Assembly: GCA_900547125.1 (NCBI GenBank)
Contig: URFU01000069.1
Location: 1 to 11,954, forward strand
Direction: 5' to 3'
Source: an uncultured Collinsella sp.
GTDB lineage: Bacteria > Actinomycetota > Coriobacteriia > Coriobacteriales > Coriobacteriaceae
Length of the DNA stretch: 11,954 nt
Every line of letters begins with the position of its first letter. Position 1 is the stretch's first letter. A program made the position numbers and the translations under genes. Below the pieces are notes generated by a model that was not told the origin of the DNA, made no database searches, and was given only the letters and a program-made list of their open reading frames with translations. Shown in pieces: positions 1 through 5,948 of this stretch.

Positions 1-69
1 TTGTCGCAGCCCCGACCCGCGGTCACGAGCGGGGGCTCCTGTCGTTTCCGTGCCCTCGGATTGGGTCAT
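1..69 (-). CDS. possible N-terminal fragment of a leftward gene
   Basis: Reading the minus strand, an ATG at 69-67 opens 23 codons without a stop up to the window edge. The peptide begins MTQSEGTETTGAPARDRG, a polar, disordered-looking start as seen on many cytosolic or membrane proteins. A purine-rich stretch resembling a ribosome binding site (GAGGA) lies about 12 bases upstream, which is a little far. If real, the gene diverges from prmC and the repeats at 88-155 lie in its upstream region. The fragment is too short to name, and an open frame of 23 codons can arise by chance in GC-rich DNA. The plus-strand frames here also stay open for 20 to 50 codons. Confidence 0.22.
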   Translation of the reverse strand, partial: MTQSEGTETTGAPARDRGSGLRQ

Positions 70-87
70 AGTGTCTGTCCGTCCTCT

Positions 88-155
88 ACCTGCGGCGGGT
101 AGTCATTGGGGACTTATGCTCAACCTGCGGCGCCCTAGAGGTAGTCATTGGGGAC
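88..155. repeat. two-copy intergenic direct repeat (GGGGAC type)
   Basis: The 16-mer ggtagtcattggggac occurs at 98-113 and again at 140-155. Each copy is preceded by acctgcggcg (88-97 and 123-132). The two parts are adjacent in the first copy and separated by 7 bases in the second. No coding function is evident. Short intergenic units ending in GGGGAC are known from REP-like families mobilised by RAYT-type transposases. The resemblance is only suggestive, and no transposase is present in this window. The related 10-mer tacctgcggc recurs once at 5857-5866, ahead of the atp promoter. Confidence 0.6.
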
Positions 156-280
156 GTTCTTAAACGGCTAGGTTGGGCTTATTGCTTTGAGATGTTATTC
201 AATCGTCTTTGATAGACTTTAAGCTGTCTACCTGCTGAAAGCAATTAACGGTATGCATCTGCAATTGAAAATATTGCTTG

Positions 281-330
281 AAAAATCGTCCAAGAAGTCG
301 CGGGGCGATTTTTGACGCGTTGCGCGTCAA
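281..330 (+). other. two adjoining hairpins that exclude each other
   Basis: aaaaatcg (281-288) pairs with cgattttt (306-313), giving an 8-bp stem with a 17-base loop. ttgacgcg (312-319) pairs perfectly with cgcgtcaa (323-330), giving an 8-bp stem with a 3-base loop. The stems share bases 312-313, so they compete at their junction. The arrangement could be a weak terminator for an upstream transcript or an attenuator-like element. It lies upstream of the promoter proposed for prmC, so it would act only on transcripts starting further left. Confidence 0.35.
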
Positions 331-486
331 GTGATGTGGCAAGCGTTTGGTTAGATATTGGTCAGGTTAGGGGCAACCTTGCCAAAAGCTTGACGGATGC
401 AAATCTAGACGTCGGCGAATGAACACTTTGAGCAAGTCCGGTGCAAAATTCTGGGCTGATTCTCGATAATCGCCTTCAATCGTCCC

Positions 487-513
487 TTGCCAAGCGCTGG
501 TCTCGCGTACAAT
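487..513 (+). promoter_or_regulatory. probable prmC promoter
   Basis: TTGCCA (487-492) and TACAAT (508-513) lie 15 bases apart, shorter than the usual 17. The -10 box matches the one in front of the atp operon, and both are preceded by CTCG within a few bases. Transcription would start near 520, leaving a leader of about 40 bases before the prmC ATG. Confidence 0.5.
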
Positions 514-561
514 CTGCTCCGACATTCGCGCGCCGCCCGGCGCTTAAGAGGGGAGGACCCC

Positions 562-1812
562 ATGGCAAACGAGATCTGGACTATCAAGCGTTGTCTCGAG
601 TGGACCAAGGAGTACCTGGCCGAGCGCGGCGAGGAGCACCCCCGTCTTTCTGCCGAGTGGCTGCTCTGCGCTGCCACGGGTTTGGCACGCATCGACTTAT
701 ATATGCGTATGGACGAGGCGCTCGATGCGGCGCAGCTCGAGACCATGCATGCGGCCGTCGTTCGTCGCGCCAAAGGCGAGCCGCTGCAGTACATCACCGG
801 CAGCACGCAGTTCCGCATGATCGATGTCGCGTGCGCCCCCGGCGTGCTCATCCCGCGTCCCGAGACCGAGATGCTCGTCGAGGAAGTCCTCAATTATCTG
901 GATGCCGAGGTGCTGAGCCCCGAGGCCGCCGCCCGCCAGCGCGTGGAGCTGCCTTGGAACGATGAGGTCGAGCAGGCTCGCAAAGCCGAGGCGGCGCTGG
1001 CCGACGAACGCGCGACGGCCGAGCGCCGTGCTGCCAACCTCACGGCCGCCGATGAGGCGGCGCTGGGTGGCGATGTGCTGGGCAGTCGCGCCTATGCCGA
1101 GGAGCTGGCCGATCGCGAGGCCGCACAAGCCGCCGAGCAGGCAGCAGAGGCCGATGCCGAGGAAACCGCTGAGCCCGAGCTCGACGAATACGGCATTGCC
1201 ATCGAGGTCGCCGACCAGGAGACGGCTTCAGCTCAGGATGCCGCCGCGCCCGCTCCGGTCGAGCCCCGCACTGCCCGCGTTCTCGAGGTCGGCTGCGGCA
1301 CGGGCTGCATCTCGCTCTCCCTTGCCTGGGAGCGCCGCGGCCACGTTACCTGCACCGCCACCGATATCGAGCCGCGCGCCATCGATCTGGCCACCAAAAA
1401 CCGCGACGCCCTCGGCCTCACGGCAGATGAGGTTGCCTTTAGCCTCACCAACCTGGTGAGTTCCATTCCCCGCGAAGAGTGGGGCACCTTTGATGTGCTC
1501 GTCTCCAACCCACCTTACATCCCGACCGACGTCATGCGCTCGCTGCCGCACGAGGTCAAGGACTTTGAGCCCGACCTGGCGCTCGAGGGCGGCGCCGACG
1601 GCCTTGATATCTTCCGCCGCCTGCTCAATGCGGCGCCCTATATGCTGCGCGCCGGCGGCCTGTTTGCCTGCGAGCTCTACGAGGGCGCCCTCGACACCGC
1701 CGCCGAGCTCTGCCGTCAGGCGGGTCTCTCGGACGTGCACATCGTCCGCGACCTCACCGATCGTCCCCGCATCGTTCGAGCTATCGTCGCCGAGCCCAAA
1801 CAGCGTCAGTAA
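562..1812 (+). CDS. prmC: release factor glutamine methyltransferase PrmC with large insertion
   Basis: PrmC uses S-adenosylmethionine to N5-methylate the glutamine of the GGQ motif in release factors RF1 and RF2, which tunes peptide release. The helical N-terminal substrate-binding domain (about 1-95) is followed by PRPETE (98-103), SAM motif I LEVGCGTGCI (241-250) and the catalytic NPPY (317-320), so the enzyme looks active. At 416 residues it is well above the usual 280-290. The excess is an acidic, Ala/Glu-rich, mostly charged segment at about 117-235, between the PRPETE helix and motif I, which looks helical or disordered. The ATG at 562 was chosen because GGGAGG (551-556) lies 5 bases upstream. 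An open frame continues further upstream but lacks such a site. The nearest downstream neighbour is a toxin-antitoxin pair. Confidence 0.95.
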   Translation: MANEIWTIKRCLEWTKEYLAERGEEHPRLSAEWLLCAATGLARIDLYMRMDEALDAAQLETMHAAVVRRAKGEPLQYITGSTQFRMIDVACAPGVLIPRPETEMLVEEVLNYLDAEVLSPEAAARQRVELPWNDEVEQARKAEAALADERATAERRAANLTAADEAALGGDVLGSRAYAEELADREAAQAAEQAAEADAEETAEPELDEYGIAIEVADQETASAQDAAAPAPVEPRTARVLEVGCGTGCISLSLAWERRGHVTCTATDIEPRAIDLATKNRDALGLTADEVAFSLTNLVSSIPREEWGTFDVLVSNPPYIPTDVMRSLPHEVKDFEPDLALEGGADGLDIFRRLLNAAPYMLRAGGLFACELYEGALDTAAELCRQAGLSDVHIVRDLTDRPRIVRAIVAEPKQRQ

Positions 1813-1855
1813 TATTTATTAACTATTTAGCAAAAATTATAAAGTAGTATATAAT
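1811..1855 (+). promoter_or_regulatory. hicAB promoter in an AT-rich patch
   Basis: Only 7 of the 50 bases from 1811 to 1860 are G or C, against a GC-rich background. A perfect TATAAT (1850-1855) lies 17 bases after TTAGCA (1827-1832), a 4-of-6 match to the -35 consensus. Transcription would start near 1862, about 19 bases before the hicA ATG, so the toxin gene would have a very short leader. Confidence 0.65.
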
Positions 1856-1856
1856 T
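1835..1856. promoter_or_regulatory. candidate HicB operator (inverted repeat over the -10 box)
   Basis: aattata (1835-1841) and tataatt (1850-1856) form a perfect 7-bp inverted repeat with 8 bases between the arms. The right arm coincides with the -10 box. HicB antitoxins generally repress their own promoter, so a dimer bound here would block RNA polymerase. The arms are pure A/T in an AT-rich stretch, so chance pairing is a real alternative. Confidence 0.35.
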
Positions 1857-1880
1857 AGGACGCCTGAAAGAAGTCGGCCC

Positions 1881-2066
1881 ATGCAACCTCCTACCTTTCG
1901 GGAAATCATTGCCCTACTCAAGCACGATGGATTCGTGAAGGTCGCGCAAGTCGGTAGTCATGCTAAGTATGTTTCTGGTGACCGTGTTGTCACCGTGAAC
2001 GGCTCTGGTGGTGATCGACCGAAGAAGGGCACGTGGGCAAGTATTCGTCGCCAAGCTGGATGGTAG
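1881..2066 (+). CDS. hicA: HicA-family mRNA interferase toxin
   Basis: This 61-residue protein fits the HicA family, small double-stranded-RNA-binding-fold toxins that cleave mRNA and stop translation until HicB binds them. Visible signatures are the N-terminal helix (FREIIALLKHDGF), GSHAKY with the probable catalytic His27, and the C-terminal GTWASIRRQAGW, which matches the usual Gly-Thr...Ile...Gln-Ala-Gly ending. The fold is complete and no frameshift is seen. The ATG has only a weak purine-rich site upstream (GAAAG at 1866-1870), so it may be translated less efficiently than hicB, whose site is strong. hicB follows 11 bases after the stop. Base composition is less GC-rich than in neighbouring genes, in keeping with an acquired cassette. 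Confidence 0.88.
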   Translation: MQPPTFREIIALLKHDGFVKVAQVGSHAKYVSGDRVVTVNGSGGDRPKKGTWASIRRQAGW

Positions 2067-2077
2067 TTGGAGGCAAA

Positions 2078-2524
2078 ATGAGGCAGCGATTTACCTATGA
2101 CTGCGTTCTCATAAAAGAAGACGACGGTTACTGCGCTAGCTTCCCGCAGATTCCCGGCGCCTTTGCCGATGGCGATACGCGCGAAGAAGCGATTGCCCAT
2201 GCCACCGAGGCACTGATGGCGTTTTTGGCCGACGACCTCAACAACGGTTTGACTCCGGCGGGGTACGAACGCTCGGCCGAGGTCGTGGCCCTTTCAGTCG
2301 AAATCGACCACGAGGACGCTCGGGAAGCGGCGTGCCGAACATTTAAAGACGCAGCGCTGGACCTCAAAGTCTCCGCTCCGCGGATTACCGCGCTGGTCAA
2401 AGCCGGAAAGCTCGATGTTGAACTCGTCGACGGCCGTCGGATGATAACGATAGACAGCATCGAGCGCTACGCCGCCCAAGAACGCCACGCCGGCAGGCCA
2501 AAGAAGTTCGTCGCAGTTCAATAA
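2078..2524 (+). CDS. hicB: HicB-family antitoxin with MerR/excisionase-like C-terminal domain
   Basis: The protein of 148 residues is the presumed partner that neutralises HicA and represses the operon. Residues 4-60 have the partly degraded RNase H-like HicB fold: FTYDCVLIKEDDGYCASF, then PQIPGAFADGDTREEA, then a long helix. The C-terminal part (about 95-133) reads as a small winged helix-turn-helix: VSAPRITALVKAGKL, then ELVDGRRMITIDSIERY. This resembles the HTH_17/MerR-type excisionase domain rather than the ribbon-helix-helix or Cro-type domain found in most described HicB proteins. A basic tail (GRPKK) follows. The start at 2078 is set by TTGGAGG (2067-2073) with a 4-base spacer. An in-frame GTG at 2033 lies inside hicA and has no comparable site. 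Confidence 0.88.
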   Translation: MRQRFTYDCVLIKEDDGYCASFPQIPGAFADGDTREEAIAHATEALMAFLADDLNNGLTPAGYERSAEVVALSVEIDHEDAREAACRTFKDAALDLKVSAPRITALVKAGKLDVELVDGRRMITIDSIERYAAQERHAGRPKKFVAVQ

Positions 2525-2531
2525 CCCCCTC

Positions 2532-2640
2532 ACTTTCACCGACTACTAGAGCCGCTCACCAAACCAACATGCGCTCTGGGCAAATAGGTTGAACGTTTCG
2601 TGCGAGAATGCCCCTCAGTAAACAAACTTTCACCAGAGCG
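2532..2640. repeat. paired repeats in the hicB-tsaC gap
   Basis: The 134-base gap holds a perfect 8-bp inverted repeat, cgctctgg (2572-2579) with ccagagcg (2633-2640), enclosing 53 bases. It also holds a 9-base direct repeat, actttcacc, at 2532-2540 and 2626-2634. The right arm of the inverted repeat ends just before the tsaC ribosome binding site (AAGGGG, 2642-2647). Folding could bring the arms together in the tsaC leader. No convincing promoter or terminator was found here. Confidence 0.35.
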
Positions 2641-2658
2641 TAAGGGGCTGGCATACAC

Positions 2659-3402
2659 ATGCAGACGGTCTATCGGGTATTCGAGGGAGCGCGTGAGCCG
2701 CATCGGCTCGCCGTCGAGCGTACGGCCGAGGTACTCAGCTGTGGTGGCTTGGCCCTGATCCCGACCGAGACCGTCTATGGTGTCGCTGTGGCAGTCAGCG
2801 CTTTCTCGGACGCCTTGCCCCAAGATACAAGCGAATCTCTGCCGTGGCCGCGCGATCCGCAGGTTGCCGTCAATGGCGCCGCGGTGCCCGCACTCGGTAC
2901 CGGCTACCGTCGCATCTTTACCCTCAAGCAACGTGAACTCACCCAAACGGTCGCCTGGCTGGTCGATGATGCCGAGGCCCTCGATCGCTACGGCGTGGAT
3001 ATTCCGGAAGAGGCCCGCGCGCTTGCTCGAAGATGCTGGCCGGGCGCCCTGACTATTGTGGTCAAGGCGGCGCCCTGCGTGCCGACCTTTATGCGCGCCG
3101 CCGACGATACGGTGGCCCTTCGCGCGTCGGCCGCGCCCGTGGTGCAGGCGCTCATCCGTACTTGTGGCAGTCCGCTTGCCTGCACCAGCGCCAACACGCA
3201 CGGCGCGCCCGCGCCGGCAAGCTTTGCCGCCGTTGAGGACCGTATTCTGGAGGGGGTCGATGTGGCCGTCGACGCGGGCGAGACGCCGTGCCGCGATGCT
3301 TCGACCATCGTGTCGTTTCAGCATGGCGAGCTCCAGATCCTGCGCCAAGGCGCACTTCCCGCATCAGAGATCGAGCGGGTCCTGTCCGACCCGATGCAAT
3401 AG
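2659..3402 (+). CDS. tsaC: threonylcarbamoyl-AMP synthase, TsaC/YwlC type
   Basis: The enzyme makes threonylcarbamoyl-adenylate from threonine, bicarbonate and ATP, the first step of the t6A37 modification of tRNAs reading ANN codons. YrdC-fold signatures are all present: ALIPTETVYG (32-41), RIFTLKQR with Lys90 and Arg92, WPGALTIVV (127-135), VALR (152-155), TSAN with Ser177 and Asn179, and DASTIV (213-218). These include the Lys-Arg-Ser-Asn set used for nucleotide and substrate binding. At 247 residues it lacks the extra C-terminal domain of longer Sua5 proteins. The stretch between VYGV and RIF is about 30 residues longer than usual and Pro/Ala-rich. The ATG at 2659 follows AAGGGG by about 11 bases. 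glpK starts 13 bases after the stop, so the two are probably co-transcribed. Confidence 0.9.
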   Translation: MQTVYRVFEGAREPHRLAVERTAEVLSCGGLALIPTETVYGVAVAVSAFSDALPQDTSESLPWPRDPQVAVNGAAVPALGTGYRRIFTLKQRELTQTVAWLVDDAEALDRYGVDIPEEARALARRCWPGALTIVVKAAPCVPTFMRAADDTVALRASAAPVVQALIRTCGSPLACTSANTHGAPAPASFAAVEDRILEGVDVAVDAGETPCRDASTIVSFQHGELQILRQGALPASEIERVLSDPMQ

Positions 3403-3415
3403 AAAGGTGTAAGCG

Positions 3416-4957
3416 ATGTCGTTGAATCTAGGTAGCCTGGGTATGGAAGACGCCTCGTTTAGCTTTGGCGGTTCCTACATCATGGCGCTCGACTGCGGCA
3501 CCACCTCGGTACTCGCGACCATCGTCGACGAGTACGGCTGCATCGTCGCCCAGGCGCGTCGTAGCGTCAAAACCAGCTTCCCGTGCCCCGGCTGGGTGGA
3601 GCAGGATCCCACGGAGGTGCTTGCCAGCCAGATCGGCGTGATGATGGAGGTCCAGTTTAAGAGCGGCATCCATTCCGATCGCATCGCCGCCATCGGTATC
3701 TCCAACCAGCGCGAGACCACGGTGGTGTGGGACCGCATAAGCGGCCAACCCATCTATAACGCCATCGTGTGGCAATGCCGTCGCACCGCCTCGACAATCG
3801 ATAAACTGGCCGAGCAGGGCTGCGAGGAGCTGGTGCGTTCCCGCACCGGCCTTACGCTCGACCCGTATTTCTCGGCCTCCAAGGTGCAGTGGATTCTCGA
3901 CAACGTTGACGGCGCACGCGAGAGCGCGGCGGCGGGCGACCTCATGTTTGGCACCATCGATACCTGGCTCATCTACAACCTCACCGGCGGCCAAACCTTT
4001 GCCACCGACTACACCAATGCCAGCCGCACAGCGCTCTTCAATATTCATACGCTGGACTGGGACGATGACCTGCTGGCGCTCTTCGACATCCCGCGTGCCA
4101 TGATGCCCGAGGTCCGTTGGAGCGCCGGTGACTACGGCCGCGTCGCGAGCGACATCATGACCAACATGCCGCCCATCATGGGTGTGGCGGGCGACCAGCA
4201 GGCGTCGCTGTTCGGTCACTGCTGCTTCCATCCCGGCCAGACCAAAAACACCTATGGCACGGGCTGCTTTATGCTCATGAACACCGGCGACGAGATCGTC
4301 GAATCCAAGAATGGCCTGGTCTCCACCATCGGTATCGCTGCGAACGGCAAGGTCAGCTATGCGCTCGAGGGCTCTATTTTTGCCGCCGGCTCAACGATGA
4401 ACTGGCTGCGCGACAACATGGGCGTTATCTCCAACGTATCCGAATCGGCACGGCTCGCCTCCTCGATCGGCGACAACGAGGGCTGCTACTTTGTCCCCGC
4501 TTTTGCGGGCTTGGGTGCACCTTGGTGGGACGCGCACGCCCGCGGCATCGTATGCGGTCTGACCGGCGCCTCGAGTCGCGCGACCATCGTGCGTGCGGCC
4601 TGCGAGTCCATGGCCTATCAGAGCTATGACGTGCTGCGTGCCATGGAGCAGGACGTGGGGCTTTCGATCGAGCGCCTGTCCGTCGATGGCGGCGCCTCGC
4701 GCAACGAGTTCATCATGCAGTTCCAGGCAGACTTGCTGGATATCCCCGTACTGCAATGTGAGTCGGTGGAGACAACGGCGATCGGTGCCGCGTATCTGGC
4801 AGGCCTCGCGGTTGGGTATTGGGAGGATCTGGAGGAGCTGGAGCAAAACGCCCAGATCGTTAAGACGTTCCACCCCCATATGTCCGTTGAGCGTCGCGAG
4901 CGCAACCTGGACGGTTGGCACGATGCGGTCAAGCGTTCGCTCAGCACCGCTCAGTAG
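3416..4957 (+). CDS. glpK: glycerol kinase
   Basis: GlpK phosphorylates glycerol with ATP to sn-glycerol 3-phosphate in the cytosol. The 513-residue FGGY-family protein follows known glycerol kinases over its full length: ALDCGTTS (24-31), PGWVEQDP (58-65), NQRETTVVW (97-105), YNAIVWQCRRT (114-124), DYTNASRT (198-205), GVAGDQQASLFG with probable catalytic base Asp260, TYGTGCF (279-285), the YALEGSIFAAG segment and GLGAPWW (365-371). The stretch 235-257 does not match the GGKGGTR loop that binds fructose 1,6-bisphosphate in the E. coli enzyme. It also has no histidine, the residue phosphorylated by HPr in firmicute enzymes. The N-terminus is about 20 residues longer than usual. The ATG at 3416 is kept because AAAGGTG (3403-3409) lies 6 bases upstream; ATGs at 3443 and 3482 are alternatives. 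No glycerol facilitator or glpD lies nearby. Confidence 0.96.
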   Translation: MSLNLGSLGMEDASFSFGGSYIMALDCGTTSVLATIVDEYGCIVAQARRSVKTSFPCPGWVEQDPTEVLASQIGVMMEVQFKSGIHSDRIAAIGISNQRETTVVWDRISGQPIYNAIVWQCRRTASTIDKLAEQGCEELVRSRTGLTLDPYFSASKVQWILDNVDGARESAAAGDLMFGTIDTWLIYNLTGGQTFATDYTNASRTALFNIHTLDWDDDLLALFDIPRAMMPEVRWSAGDYGRVASDIMTNMPPIMGVAGDQQASLFGHCCFHPGQTKNTYGTGCFMLMNTGDEIVESKNGLVSTIGIAANGKVSYALEGSIFAAGSTMNWLRDNMGVISNVSESARLASSIGDNEGCYFVPAFAGLGAPWWDAHARGIVCGLTGASSRATIVRAACESMAYQSYDVLRAMEQDVGLSIERLSVDGGASRNEFIMQFQADLLDIPVLQCESVETTAIGAAYLAGLAVGYWEDLEELEQNAQIVKTFHPHMSVERRERNLDGWHDAVKRSLSTAQ

Positions 4958-5080
4958 GGTTGTGACGGAGCGTTCGATACAACAATCCGCTAAACTTATG
5001 CATGGCGGGCGGCGGCAACATCGCTGTGCGCCATGTCAGCAAGGTCGTGTTGCGGCCGCAACGAAAGGGGCAATCAACCC

Positions 5081-5728
5081 ATGACCGTTACCTACGATGC
5101 GTCCCGCGTGGCGCTTGTCGCCCATCCGCTCGTCCAGCATAAGCTGTCGATCCTGCGCGACAAGAGCACCGGCACCAACCAGTTCCGCCAGCTCGTACGC
5201 GAGCTCGCGCTCTTTGACGGCTACGAGGCCATGCGCGACCTGCCCATGGAGGATGTCGAAGTCGAGACTCCCATCACCACTGCCACGTTTAAGCAGCTTG
5301 CCGGCAAGAAGCTCGCCATCGTCCCCATTCTGCGCGCGGGCCTTGGCATGGTCGACGGCATCCTCGACCTGGTGCCCTCTGCCCGCGTGGGCCACATTGG
5401 CATGGAGCGCGACGAGGTCACCCACGAGCCGCATGAGTATTACTGCAAGATGCCCAAGGATATCGACCAGCGTATCTGCCTGGTCGTCGATCCCATGCTC
5501 GCCACGGGCGGTTCTGCCGAGATGGCTATCGGCTATCTGCGCGAGCGCGGTGTCAAGGACATCCGCATGCTGTGCATCGTCGCGGCCCCCGAGGGCCTCA
5601 AGTCGCTGACCGAGAAAGACCCCGACGTGCATATCTATACCTGCGCCATCGACGACCACCTCAACGAGGCCGCCTACATCGTCCCCGGCTTGGGCGATGC
5701 CGGCGACCGCATCTACGGCACGCTGTAG
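5081..5728 (+). CDS. upp: uracil phosphoribosyltransferase
   Basis: Upp joins uracil to 5-phosphoribosyl diphosphate to give UMP, the key step of uracil salvage. The protein is 215 residues, normal for the family. It shows HPLVQHKLSILRDKSTG (15-31), PILRAGLGM (82-90), the PRPP-binding loop VVDPMLATGGS (135-145) and the uracil-binding C-terminal segment YIVPGLGDAGDRIYGT (199-214). The ATG at 5081 was chosen because AAAGGGG (5064-5070) precedes it by 10 bases and the protein then begins like other Upp proteins. An in-frame ATG at 5033 would add 16 residues unlike the family. It lies 123 bases after glpK and directly upstream of the ATP synthase operon, a neighbourhood shared with Bacillus. No promoter could be assigned with confidence in the gap after glpK. 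Confidence 0.97.
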   Translation: MTVTYDASRVALVAHPLVQHKLSILRDKSTGTNQFRQLVRELALFDGYEAMRDLPMEDVEVETPITTATFKQLAGKKLAIVPILRAGLGMVDGILDLVPSARVGHIGMERDEVTHEPHEYYCKMPKDIDQRICLVVDPMLATGGSAEMAIGYLRERGVKDIRMLCIVAAPEGLKSLTEKDPDVHIYTCAIDDHLNEAAYIVPGLGDAGDRIYGTL

Positions 5729-5769
5729 TCTCTGGGCCAAACCGGCTAACGTCAAAAATACGAAGAAAC

Positions 5770-5806
5770 GGTGCGCGCGGACAAATAAAAGGCGACCGCG
5801 CTCACC
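5770..5806. other. inverted repeat downstream of upp, possible terminator stem
   Basis: ggtgcgcgcgg (5770-5780) pairs with ccgcgctcacc (5796-5806) at 10 of 11 positions around a 15-base loop. It lies 42 bases after the upp stop. It is GC-rich enough to fold stably but is not followed by a clear run of T, so a classical rho-independent terminator is not established. Confidence 0.4.
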
Positions 5807-5817
5807 CCTGTTAACGG

Positions 5818-5849
5818 ACGTTTTGCCCTGCAGGGTTCGAGAAAAACGT
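5818..5849. other. nested palindrome between upp and the atp promoter
   Basis: The perfect 10-base palindrome ccctgcaggg (5826-5835) is framed by acgtttt (5818-5824) and aaaacgt (5843-5849), which are also exact reverse complements. Together they can form one interrupted stem. It sits about 70 bases upstream of the atp -35 box and could be a protein-binding site, a terminator for upp, or both. Confidence 0.4.
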
Positions 5850-5920
5850 ATTACCGTACCTGCGGCATAAAGAAGGTCTTAAGAAAACGAACAGGTGCGT
5901 ATTAACCGATGCTTTTTCGG

Positions 5921-5948
5921 TTGTACTTTAGCGATTGGCTCGTACAAT
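5921..5948 (+). promoter_or_regulatory. ATP synthase operon promoter
   Basis: TTGTAC (5921-5926) and TACAAT (5943-5948) are separated by 16 bases. The -10 box equals the one proposed for prmC. Transcription would begin near 5955, giving a leader of about 55 bases before the first gene. A small stem, aaccga/tcggtt (5904-5909 and 5917-5922), touches the -35 box. This is the best promoter candidate in the window and suits a highly expressed operon. Confidence 0.7.

Larger units (their letters stand above)
70..561. other. intergenic region upstream of prmC
   Basis: No convincing gene or tRNA is visible in this nearly 500-base stretch. Its left part holds the direct repeats. The middle (about 180-290) is clearly more AT-rich than the flanks and contains small inverted repeats: tagac/gtcta at 213-217 and 226-230, and aagcaat/attgctt at 239-245 and 273-279. 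The right part carries a promoter and the prmC ribosome binding site. In many Gram-positives prfA directly precedes prmC. Here it does not, so prmC seems to have its own promoter and a long upstream region. Confidence 0.6.

Noticed and set aside
8..37. GC-rich inverted repeat agcccc/ggggct as a terminator
   Set aside because: The stem is bulged, no T run follows, and the same bases may be coding on the minus strand.
390..418. TTGACG as -35 of a second prmC promoter
   Set aside because: Nothing resembling a -10 box lies 15-18 bases downstream.
441..965. Plus-strand open frame overlapping the prmC start
   Set aside because: Arg/Ala-rich composition typical of the wrong frame in GC-rich DNA; prmC has the family motifs and the ribosome site.
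2589..2624. Promoter for tsaC with TTGAAC as -35 box
   Set aside because: The -10 candidates lie 9 or 24 bases away, and the base at normal spacing does not resemble a -10 box.
4958..5080. Promoter for upp in the glpK-upp gap
   Set aside because: TTGTGA (4960-4965) and weak -10-like hexamers exist, but no pair has acceptable spacing and match.
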